A DNA stretch of 64,000 nucleotides from Dendrophyllia cribrosa (Eukaryota; Cnidaria; Anthozoa; Scleractinia; Dendrophylliidae), in NCBI GenBank assembly GCA_024195265.1, contig JAJLRJ010000013.1:7883075-7947074 (forward strand). Reading direction: 5' to 3'. Both the position numbers and the translations under genes were made by a program. Under the pieces are notes generated by a model. The model was not told the origin of the DNA. It worked only from the letters and a program-made list of their open reading frames with translations, and did not search any database. Of this stretch, positions 55,329 through 64,000 are shown one piece after another; position 1 is the first letter of the stretch, and the number at the start of each line of letters is the position of its first letter.

Positions 55329-55439
55329 ATCCTGGTTTTCATTAGCGGCATAATCATAAGTATAAGCATAAGCGGTGACATATCACGTGATCAAAATTAA
55401 AAATTAAGCAAATCGACGATATGCCAGCGAATTTTCTTT

Positions 55440-55660
55440 GTATAGTTAAATATTAAATTAGCTTTTCCGATGAAGGTTTAACATATTTAACCTTCTACGT
55501 TTGGAATGATTGTCCTCGACTTTAAAATGACCTTTTTAATTTTTTTCACAGAACAATGGACGATCATTCTAAACGTGAAAGGGTGGAAATATTTAATCTG
55601 CATCAGAAAAGCGTTTTTATTTTATGTTTTCTCTTAAACCCGTCACCAAGTAGTCAAATA
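55440..55660. repeat. Foldback
   Basis: ttctacgtttggaatgattg-tcc pairs with ggacgatcattctaaacgtg, and aatattaaat with atttaat. Moderately diverged. 55661-56295 shows no gene. Confidence 0.6.
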
Positions 55661-56295
55661 AATATTTGCTATTTTAAAACAAATGGCAAAGTGACATGTC
55701 ACTTAACATATAGGAAAGCTTATTATCCTTAAAAATGTCGAGAACGTTACCCTGTCTATGTGCCAAATTTCGATTCAGTTCCATTCCCTTTGTTTTGGGT
55801 CAGACTGACAGCCTTGCGTTTCTGCGCATGTACAAAACTTTCACCATGAGTCTATGAGTTGTAAACAAGTAAAGTGAAGCTTTTTTGCAGTCAGTATTAA
55901 ATATTTTGACGACTTGCATGGTAACATTTGAGCTTTCTGTGGTTATACTGATTCTCTATCGAGATGACCTGTAAGGACATGGCATTTTGTTCTCCAATTT
56001 TTAAGGCTGAAAAGTGATCTGAGTTATGCAGGTTTGGGGAAAATGTAAATATATATACCGATTGAATAAAATGCTCATCAAATAGTTAGTTACCAAAAGC
56101 CTTAGGGAAGTGATCATAACAAGCATACGTGATATGCAAGATACCGCCTATCTGATTGGCTTAATGGACAAGACTTAAACAGTCTGTGTGCATGAAGCTT
56201 GCATTGCTAGCAAAACGGCACGGGACGATTTAAATCTCTTTCTCACTTTCTACTCCTGATAGACGGAATGGGGGCTGGTACATTTATATATCATG

Positions 56296-56873
56296 ACAAC
56301 ACCAGAAACGAAACGATAAACGGATAAACCAGCAAAAATAAAGGGAAAAACAACGAAACTTACAAGATCTGTGCGGCCTCTACGACGATGAAACACCAGT
56401 GACTACGAAAATAAAAATATTCACTGAAAACGACGCTACGCTAAACAAAGGATGAAAAAATGTGCACGAGAAAATGACGGATACTTAATGACTGAACTAA
56501 CTACATTTATACTGTGTACCATTGATAGAGTGGTAAATTTGTACTGTGTACCTGTAAACGCAGTCCACACAGATTTTCCAATGCGACCTTTATAACCACT
56601 ATTACAACTTTGATTATTCTAGCGATTTGCTGGAAAACAAGAAATGATACTAAATAAGCATACAACACAAGAAACAAAACGATAAACGGATAAACCACCA
56701 AAAATAAAGGGAAAAACAACGAAACTTACAAGATCTGCGCGGCCTATACGACGATGAAACACCAGTGACTGCGAAAATAAAAATATTCACTGAAAACGAC
56801 GCTACGCTAAACAAAGGATGAAAAAATGTGCACGAGAAAATGACGGATACTTAATGACTGAACTAACTACAAT
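56296..56873. repeat. Direct duplication, about 205 bp, period 370
   Basis: 56296-56508 is repeated almost identically at 56668-56873 (aaacgataaacggataaacc, gacgatgaaacaccagtgac, gaaaacgacgctacgctaaa). It lies on the 3' side of the BEL/Pao relic and may be part of its LTR region; this is not demonstrated. Confidence 0.75.
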
Positions 56874-57115
56874 ACACGAAAGAAAAATAACTGACGTAGC
56901 ACGTGGCTACATACCAACCCCAATGGACCAATTAAATTGCAATGGTTCATTAACTAGTACAACCCGGCAGACATGAGCTACTGACAGACTAATTTGCTAA
57001 TCCGTGTGTTAATATCACGAAACATAGTGTTCACAAATTTGAGCCGTCTTTGAAAGTTCCTTAAAGTTCCTTAAGAAAAAATTAATCCTGTTCTTCTGCG
57101 ATGACTTGCTGCACA

Positions 57116-57385
57116 TCATGCTCTAGAAAGCACAGGCTTGTAATTGGTCGAACGAGAGTCGAGGTGCTTGTACGAATCTTCGCTGATCTCACGTAATATA
57201 ACTATCCTTTCCGCGATGAACTCAAAAATTCTGGGTAAAGGCCATTTGCCTCGTTGAACGCCTTCATCCGCGACCAAGACCAAATCATTAACTGCAAAAC
57301 AACGTCGAGATCTGAACCATTTCTGTTGCTGTTGAAGAGTTGAAAGATATTCCGACAGCCAGCGCCAGTTCCAAAATAGATCAGA
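57116..57385 (-). pseudogene. BEL/Pao C-terminal integrase extension
   Basis: Minus from 57385: D-L-F-W-N-W-R-W-L, then Q-K-W-F-R-S-R and N-D-L-V-L-V-A-D-E with G-K-W-P-L, the domain that follows the integrase core in BEL/Pao polyproteins. The first residues continue what is lost at 58188 on the other strand. Confidence 0.8.
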
Positions 57386-58190
57386 CATTTGGTCAAGAGT
57401 ACGTTTTGTCCAGCCTACGACAGTTTTATTGGATCGTCAAGGGGAGATCAGCCGTGCGTCGAGTGCTAAGTGAATGTTTTCAATGTAGAAGATATGGGGC
57501 AGCTTGCGGAGAACAGTTAATAGCTTAGCTGCCCAAAGAAAGATTGACGCCTGAAGATCTACATTTACCTCAGTAGGCGTGGACTACTTTGACCCCCTGT
57601 ATGTGAAACAAGGTCGATCCCAAGTGAAGCGTTATGGCTGTGTGTTTACATGTTTGGCCACCAGAGCCACTCACTGATCGAGATCGTGCATTCTCTTGAA
57701 ACGGATGCCTTTGTCAAAGCTTTGCGCAGATTTGTCAGTCTTAGAGGAAATCCAACAACGATTTACAGCGACAATGGTACCAATTTCTGTGCGAGTGAAA
57801 AGGAGATCCGAACATCCATTAACGACTGGAATCAAAGAGCCATCAACGAATTCTTACGTCAGTTGAACATTACCTGGAAGTTTAACCCACCATCTGCCTC
57901 ACATATGGGTGGCGTATGGGAACGCTTGATCAGGTCGATCCGAAAGATTCTAAAGATGTTGCTAGGACAACAGCTTGTGAATGATGAGATGTTGCGTACA
58001 GTGATGGCAGGTACAGGGAATCCTAAACAGCAGACCTTTGACACCAATCAGCGGCGATCCAAAGGACCTCGAGCCGCTTACGCCAAATCACCTGTTACTA
58101 CTTAATTAGGAAAAACCCCAATCTGCCACCCGGGATCTTCACAAACGAAGACTAGTATTGCAAGCGACGTTGGCGTCAGGTTCAGTACAA
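57386..58190 (+). pseudogene. BEL/Pao integrase, inverted segment
   Basis: The plus strand begins inside the zinc-binding region ([14 protein letters not shown], then C-F-Q-C-R-R). It then shows the core: Y-S-D-N-G-T-N-F around the second catalytic Asp and a G-G-V-W-E-R following H-M. The first Asp region is broken by stops near 57525. The frame shifts near 58020, after which [12 protein letters not shown] sequence continues in the next frame to about 58188. Confidence 0.8.
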
Positions 58191-58775
58191 AGGTGACCTG
58201 CTTCTTGGTGGTGCTTCTGAGTGATCAAACTTGTGCCATAATGACGATAAGGCAAAATTATCTGATGCTTCGCTTCTTAATCGATCGTAGCATTCTGCAG
58301 CCTTCCTCCAACTCGGAGAATTCCTTCGTCATCCAGCATTGGACTTAGCTTGTGTAAGGACGTGTTTGTCTTCAATTTCTTCAATTTTGTCTTGACTTGA
58401 CGAGATGATTGTTGATTCTTGTTAACTTCTTTAAGAGCTTCAACTACGTCCGAGAACGATGACTTCTCTACATGCCTAACTATCTCCTTCTCAGCGAGCT
58501 GAACTTTATGCACCGATAATTCACCTTGAGCTGTTTGGCTGATGAAGGCAATGCTATTAGCTGAATGATCGCGGTATTTTCGCACTAGCCATTCCTTAAA
58601 TCTCAAGAGCTACGGGAACGCCTTTCTCAGTTTGTCCCAGGACGAAAATCGTTGAATAAGCCTTGTGAGAACATCTTCCGTGTGTTCATGTAAACTTGTT
58701 TGACTGTATGTCTGTATATCTCGTTTAACTTCAGGATCGTCAACGAACGGTTCCTGACTCTGACTCCATTTTTTA
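58191..58775 (-). pseudogene. BEL/Pao region upstream of integrase
   Basis: Minus from about 58775: E-P-F-V-D-D-P-E-V-K, then R-F-S-S-W-D-K-L-R-K, then L-D-D-E-G-I-L-R-V-G-G-R-L-Q-N-A. Further on, L-P-Y-R-H-Y-G leads to the first histidines of the integrase zinc finger, cut at about 58191. Confidence 0.8.
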
Positions 58776-59011
58776 AAAAATGCTACTGCCAGGGGCAGTT
58801 TAACCCGGGGTGATGGGCAAAGCTGGAAATGACTGATGCCTAAAACTGGCTATTCGAACGGGCAATCGGCTTATACTCTATAGATAGCAAGTAATAATGG
58901 AGCGGGAAGAAAAAATGTACTTACTGTCAAATCTTGCAGATGCGGATAGCTTGGTGTCGCAGTCAGTAGCAGCTCCTCTAGACTGCTCAGGTAAATTAAG
59001 GCATGGCTCGC

Positions 59012-59653
59012 TAGTTATTTCGCCCAAAAAGTGAGGGGGTGGTCTATCTTCTGAGGCGTTATTTGTAACAGCGTAAAACTTTGGAATGCTAATAAGTTTG
59101 CGATTGTTGTCATTTTGACATGTACATGTTATGCAAATTAGGTCACGTGACTTATTACGGCCAAAAAGTCTTTAGAAATCTTTAAGCAAAAATGGCACCA
59201 GTTTATACCAATAGTCATCTATTTTTACTGCTCTTAAATGGTTCCCAAAGTAAGCAACAAAGGATCTGTGCCCGGACCTTTTGAAATATTTTATTAATTT
59301 TGAAAATGAACGACATTTTTTACTAGTGCCCAGTCCCCTCAAACAAGTAATTTAATTTTTCAGGCTTTTATTTTGGTTATCTTAAAAAGTCCGGGCACAG
59401 CAATGATGTACCTAATGGGCAAAACATTATAATCCCAAAGGCAGCTTCCGGAGAATAAGCAAAACTGGTGCCATTTTGCTTAAAATAATTTTGAGCTAAA
59501 AATATCCCTGTCTGGTCACGTGACCTAATTTGCATACGTAATGGCTGTCAAAATGACAACTTTGTCAAACATATTAATCTGTCAAAGTCTTACGTTTGTA
59601 TAGTTTAATCCTCAGAAGATAGACCACCCCCTCACTTTTTGGGCGAAATAACT
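59012..59653. mobile_element. Foldback MITE with agttatttcgcccaaaaagt ends
   Basis: Long, well-matched arms: agttatttcgcccaaaaagt, gggggtggtctatcttctga, and inner ttaggtcacgtga with their complements. No coding content. Confidence 0.9.
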
Positions 59654-60099
59654 TGCGGCCCATTTCTTTTAAGATGTCTGGTTAATTGAAGAACCCGTCA
59701 AACTGGTTTCACAGTTAATTTCAGCTGACGTAAGTCTCCTCTTATAGCTTCTGTAGGAATCGTTTTTTAAAATCAATACTTGCAATCCGTAGATTGAATT
59801 ACTATCGATAAAAATATTTACAATGACTTGAGATAAAAATGGATCTAAATATAAAATATTGATAAAACTGTTGTAATCATACTACACCAATTATTATTTA
59901 TTTAAAATCTTCCAAGATCAAAAACGTAGGCTAAAATGTGGCATCTACAGTTAAGTAGGGAATAAAAGAGCATCAGTAAATCTCTGGGTCTTGATTTGCG
60001 GCAGTTGATATTTTCTATTAGACCTAAGGTCATACTTTTGAATGCGAGGCTCTGGTAGCAGATATACGTAGCTTCTGATTGGCTCGACAAAAGTATATA

Positions 60100-60395
60100 T
60101 AGAGGATATTACATGGCTGCGCGAAATATTTCACGAGTGAGCGCAGCGAACGAGTGAAATATTTTTCAACACGAGAAGAGAAATTTCGTATCTTCAAGCG
60201 GCCATGTAATGTTCTGTTTATTATATAAACACCAATGAAATCAAACCATTTCACTTTAATATTTTTTTGTAGTCTTAAAGTAGAACAATGTGTCAACGGT
60301 GATATTTTCACGTGTGAAGATAACATGTTATTTTCACGTGTGAAGATATGATGTTTACGCGCGAAAGCTCACCTGGTATTTCATTGGTGTTTATA
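60100..60395. repeat. Foldback rich in tcacgtgtgaagat words
   Basis: ttatataaacaccaatgaaa at 60220 pairs with tttcattggtgtttatataa at 60378. Inside, atattttcacgtgtgaagata is a tandem palindromic pair. The outer segment has acatggctgcgcgaaat / gcggccatgtaatgt pairing. Neither 59654-60099 nor 60396-61098 shows a gene. Confidence 0.75.
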
Positions 60396-61102
60396 TAATA
60401 ATAGCATATATTCCTTCCCACAATCTCTTGATATTGAAACGGATTTCTTTTCAAAAATTCACCAACATCCCCGAGTTGTCCAGTGAAAATAAAGAAGGAG
60501 AGCAATATAAAAATTGCAAGGTACAATTCTGTGAATAAATCTTCAACACTTACAATCAGAAAATAAATAAAAACACGGTGTAAAGGTTGTTACATAACAT
60601 TAAAAAACCAAAAGATGAAAACCTAATTGTTTCCGTTGATTGGCTAAGTTTTTTTTTCCATAAATGAGAATCAGAAAGTTTAGTACGTGCTCATAGCTCT
60701 GAAAGGGTTAATTAGAAAACTCACTGATTTCAAAATTTGTCTTCCCAGAAACAAGCAACAAAAGATGTCTTGATTGGTAGTTTTTTTGAGAAGACGAATC
60801 TTCCATTTTTTATTTAACCTTTTCACACAATCGTTTTGATTATCAAGTGTTGGGGATCTAAATATCTTTTGTTTCTGGTTTTTGAGAAAACAAATTTTGC
60901 ATCTTTATTTGTATTAGCATTCAAATAGGAACTTACCGAGCAAACGTAATTTTTACAGTAAATATAGACCGGTTTAATTTCAGTAAGCCGGAAAACGGAG
61001 AAAATGGTAACGGTTAAAACAGAAAAACAATCCCTGCTTATTTCCAGGAAGGTATTGACGAAATAATTAATAACTTTCATGTCAAAATCAATATAACGTT
61101 AA

Positions 61103-61484
61103 AGGAGCTATGTCATGGTGATTTTGAGGTTTTCGGGTCAAAACCGTCGCAAATAAAAACTAAGTACCTTTGTCGTACACGAAATGCTTAAAGAACACTA
61201 ACAGGAAGATATCAAGTGAATTTTAGCAGAGAAAATAAACCATAATCGGAGTTTTAGCGAATTTTCTAAGACACAAGCAATAAACTTGAAAAAATTGGCC
61301 CAATTTTTTCAAGATGCAATCCATTTCCATCCTGGTCATCTGCAGCCCAAGACACTTATTTTTACCTTTAGAGCACTGGTAGAATAATTGTAAACAAAAC
61401 TGGATTCTTATTTTTGGAATTTCACTGATATAAAGATGTATTTTGGCTTTTTAAAGTAACGCTAAAAATGGTGACATAGCCCCT
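61103..61484. mobile_element. TTAA-flanked foldback, AGGAGCTATGTCA family
   Basis: TTAA at 61099-61102 and 61485-61488. The ends aggagctatgtcatgg and tgacatagcccct are inverted repeats; the middle is barely paired. 61489-62026 has a run of about 18 G near 61894 and nothing else recognised. Confidence 0.85.
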
Positions 61485-62514
61485 TTAACATTGAAAAATG
61501 GCCTTATTCTAAACGCGTTTTCTTTCAATAAAACAATTGAAACATCTTTTGTGTAAGAATAGTTTCCTGGGAATAGGAAAGTAAGAAAAGTAGCGTGTTT
61601 GCACTAATTGGGGACACTTGAATGAATGCATTGCAAAAAAATTGCATAACATTTGCCTCAAATTTGCTTTTGTTATCGTAAAGCAAGTCTTGTAGGTGTT
61701 TTTTACACCTGCTGTTGGAACAAAGCCTTTGGAATATAAAATGAGCTTTAGGTTGTGAAGGTGTGAAAAGTAATATCTTTAAGGAGTTTTTTAAATATAT
61801 TTTATTTGCATTACAAATAAACCAAACATATAAATAAACGATGCATTTCAATCAATAATACAAAAATGAAATGTAAAAAATAATATAGAGGAGTGGGGGG
61901 GGGGGGGGGGTTAGAAGGTCAAATTATAACCGGTAAGACGATTTATTGCATATATTAATATCCGAGTGAAAACTTCAAGTCATCAACATAGAAACGAAAG
62001 AAGTGGATCCCACTTTTTGAAGTGCTTAACCCTATTCAGCCTGGGCTTTTTTTGAGTTCCTGAGCCTGGGGGGGGGGCACATTGTGCCTCCCCCCCCTAA
62101 CTCGTAACTTCAAGAACATTAAGGCTATGACAATGAAACCTAGAGGGTACATAGTACGTCTAAAAATGTCTCCTTTGCGGTCCGCACAATGGAACGATGA
62201 CGTCATATGACGTAGTTATTAGGTAATTAGTTATACGGCCGCCATCTTGGATCCGCCATCTTGGATTTCTGAATTTTTTTAAAACCTCTTAAAAACCGTC
62301 CAAATTGACGCAAAATTAATCAAAACCAATAAATAAACGCTAAATGACGTAAAAATAAAAACGTTATACCAATAAACATTGTTTTTCTTCATTCAAAGGT
62401 ATAAATATGCAAATTTCAAAAAACATGGCTGTCAAAATCTTGTTGCCATGGAAACGTCACGTCACGTGATCAAAAATTGTCATATGAAATTGTTGCCAGA
62501 TAAATTTTAGGACT

Positions 62515-63655
62515 AGTAGTAATCATAGATTATAGTGCGTCTCCTTATCCCGTGGCACCTCGTCTTAGCCTAGTACCTCAGTTCAGCCACTGTTGAAAAG
62601 GGCTATGTCGCGAGATATGTCACGCAGGCAAAAACGTCGGGCCGTCATCAAACAAATTCACGCTATCGCCGTGGAATCGGGCAAAAAAATCCTGCCGTGC
62701 TGTGTACTCCGAAAGGTCTCAGCTTTTTCCGACATATAAATAGTATATTTGTTTTAATTTCATTTCGGTTATTTCTCCGATTCTGAAATCATACTCCTCA
62801 GTACATGTACCAATACCGGAACCGGAAATGAGAAATTTCGACGTTTAAGTCACGCAACATTCAACGTGAAATTTCGCAAGATTTTTCGGATAAAATTACA
62901 ATTACCAATTGCAAGTAAGACACAAGACTGTTGAATATAATTCCTTTATTAGCTAGACAAATTTTAGTCACAAAACTGCGAAATCTTTAGTCGCAAATGC
63001 GCCCGATACAGGCGCAATTTCGAGCACTGTAAAGTTAAATTATCTGCGTTCGCCTGGCGCGGCCGGTCAGTGAATTATTGCTACAAGACATAAGCGAATT
63101 GCACCGTACCGTAGAACATCGCGAAGAACGACCTCGGTATTTAGGTGAAAGCTTCCCAAATCAGGCAGAGAACCACAGCAAAATCAAGATAGAACATTCA
63201 AAACATACCAGAACGGCAGCGAGGAAAATCTGTAACTTCTTGCTTGATTCCAAAGAGACCCAACAACTTACTTGGTCCGGAGAAGAACCTTCGTCCAATT
63301 TTTCCACTGCGTACTTTTACTAGGCATTGAAATATTGAGCCGTACGATTCCAAAATCGGGAAAATATCCGAAACTAAATCAAGACATAGATTATTCACAT
63401 GTGACATTTCGAAACCCCAGCTCCCCAGGATGATGCCTGATTTCCACGCGATGTTGGATACTATTGTGACGTTTCAAAATGGCGCAGATTTGGTACCGAC
63501 ACTTTTATCGATTCGTTCCGCTTACCCTAGACGACGCGCTAAGAACGCTGGATACTATTGTGACGTTTCAAAATGGCGCAGATTTGGTACCGACACATTT
63601 CTCGATTCGTTCCGCTTAGCCGACAAGATTAGGAAGCGTCTCCTTCGTCGACGCA
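62515..63655 (+). other. Insert of unknown origin within the TTAA-CCCT element
   Basis: Between ttttagga and aaaagtcac the other copies have no gap. The insert is more GC-rich than its surroundings. It has a 40-codon plus-strand frame starting at the ATG near 62619 (M-S-R-R-Q-K-R-R) and a lysine/arginine-rich frame near its right end (63430-63705). The word gcgtctcctt occurs near both ends. It may be captured cargo or the internal part of a longer element. Confidence 0.55.
63451..63640 (+). repeat. 97-bp direct duplication
   Basis: ggatactattgtgacgtttc and the following atggcgcagatttggtaccg appear at about 63453 and 63550; the copies differ by a few bases. Confidence 0.9.
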
Positions 63656-63730
63656 AAAAGTCACAAAGTTTGATGGCGTTTGAATACAAATTAAAGAAGT
63701 TATGAATGTTGAAAGTTAGCGCGGGCACTT

Positions 63731-63761
<31 letters not shown>

Positions 63762-63785
63762 ACCCCCCAGGCCGAATAGGGTTAA

Positions 63786-63960
63786 CTGTTCGCACGATTT
63801 GCAATCGGATTAGAATTTAGATTTAGCAAGCATTGAGAAAGCTTCTCCCAGAAAAATGGGTTCGTGGATTGTTTCGTTAAAGAGCCTCAAGTTTTTGAAA
63901 TTTCAAGAGAATTTTAGGGCTAAATTTAGGGTTAAGAAGAATTCCATTTTTTTTTTGCGA
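63786..63960. repeat. Arm of the large TTAA foldback, second locus
   Basis: ttcgcacgatttgcaatcgg and gaagcttctcccagaaaaat... match the arms at 21690-21761 and 23116-23220. It shows that the same host sequence carries a TTAA-CCCT element here too. The match ends near 63930. Confidence 0.75.
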
Positions 63961-64000
63961 TATATAATTCTAATTTGTAAGTTGCTCTAAGTTTGGCTTT

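Larger units (their letters stand above)
57116..58775 (-). mobile_element. BEL/Pao LTR retrotransposon relic with inverted middle
   Basis: Three pieces of one pol region: C-terminal end on minus (57116-57385), integrase on plus (57386-58190) and upstream part on minus (58191-58775). Reading order is only restored if the middle is turned round, so it was inverted in place. Several stops and frameshifts; no intact LTRs were recognised. Confidence 0.85.
62031..63781 (+). mobile_element. TTAA-CCCT foldback family, copy 3, with 1.1-kb insertion
   Basis: TTAA at 62027-62030 and 63782-63785; the ends are ccctattcagcctggg and its complement. 62031-62514 and 63656-63781 match the shorter copies; the 62515-63655 part is absent from them. 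A run of about 24 C lies at 63737. Its right flank is the same foldback sequence that flanks copy 2. Confidence 0.85.

Noticed and set aside
1..64000. CRISPR array or bacterial operon
   Set aside because: The regular arrays have no unique spacers, and the genes have spliceosomal introns; the window is animal DNA.

Overview
The window looks like nuclear DNA of an animal, most likely an anthozoan cnidarian and probably a stony coral. The reasons are AT-rich sequence, genes broken into short GT-AG exons, metazoan families (nicotinic-receptor-type Cys-loop channel, LamG and C-type lectin domains) and an extremely dense, diverse load of foldback and retroelement relics. The species is an inference; nothing in the window names it.

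Three genes can be supported. (1) At the left edge, + strand, 400-3219 holds the 3' end of a gene with a LamG (laminin G / concanavalin-like) domain in two exons and the C-terminal half of a C-type lectin domain in the last exon; its 5' end lies outside the window. (2) A small minus-strand three-exon gene (30033-30784) encodes an 81-residue secreted peptide precursor with a signal peptide, four cysteines in the mature part and dibasic sites; a second, related signal-peptide exon lies at 28782-28907. (3) A complete minus-strand gene spans 38888-52891 in six exons, with every splice phase matching: a 450-residue nicotinic-acetylcholine-receptor-like subunit with signal peptide, Cys-loop, vicinal cysteines and four membrane segments. 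Its 45- and 110-base exons match the lengths I recall for the equivalent exons of vertebrate nicotinic receptor genes.

The remainder is almost entirely mobile DNA. Retroelement relics: two LINE 3' ends (10078-11050 minus; 42923-44150 plus, split by a later insertion), a LINE ORF1-like coiled-coil relic (48076-48590), two Penelope-like GIY-YIG endonuclease relics (23640-24430 and 45985-46560) with a third pair of Penelope-like ends (25440-25960), a BEL/Pao integrase region whose middle 0.8 kb has been inverted in place (57116-58775), and tRNA-derived SINE-like elements. DNA-transposon relics: many foldback (MITE-like) elements. At least eight are flanked by exact TTAA (piggyBac-type target), two by exact 9-bp duplications (Mutator-type), and one carries the N-terminal part of a PIF/Harbinger-type nuclease. 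Tandem arrays include a 39-bp array of about 39 units inside its own terminal inverted repeats (33299-34998) and a dispersed family of roughly 110-bp units (best array 749-1456) that recurs several times in the receptor introns.

The most interesting signals are: the hairpin motif shared by the ends of three Penelope-like loci; the cleanly resolved inversion inside the BEL/Pao relic; a natural filled/empty TTAA site within one 2.3-kb foldback; the 39-bp array carrying a CCAAT-box-like motif in nearly every unit; an 81-bp near-perfect hairpin at 29170-29345; and the new small secreted peptide gene with its neighbouring partial copy.
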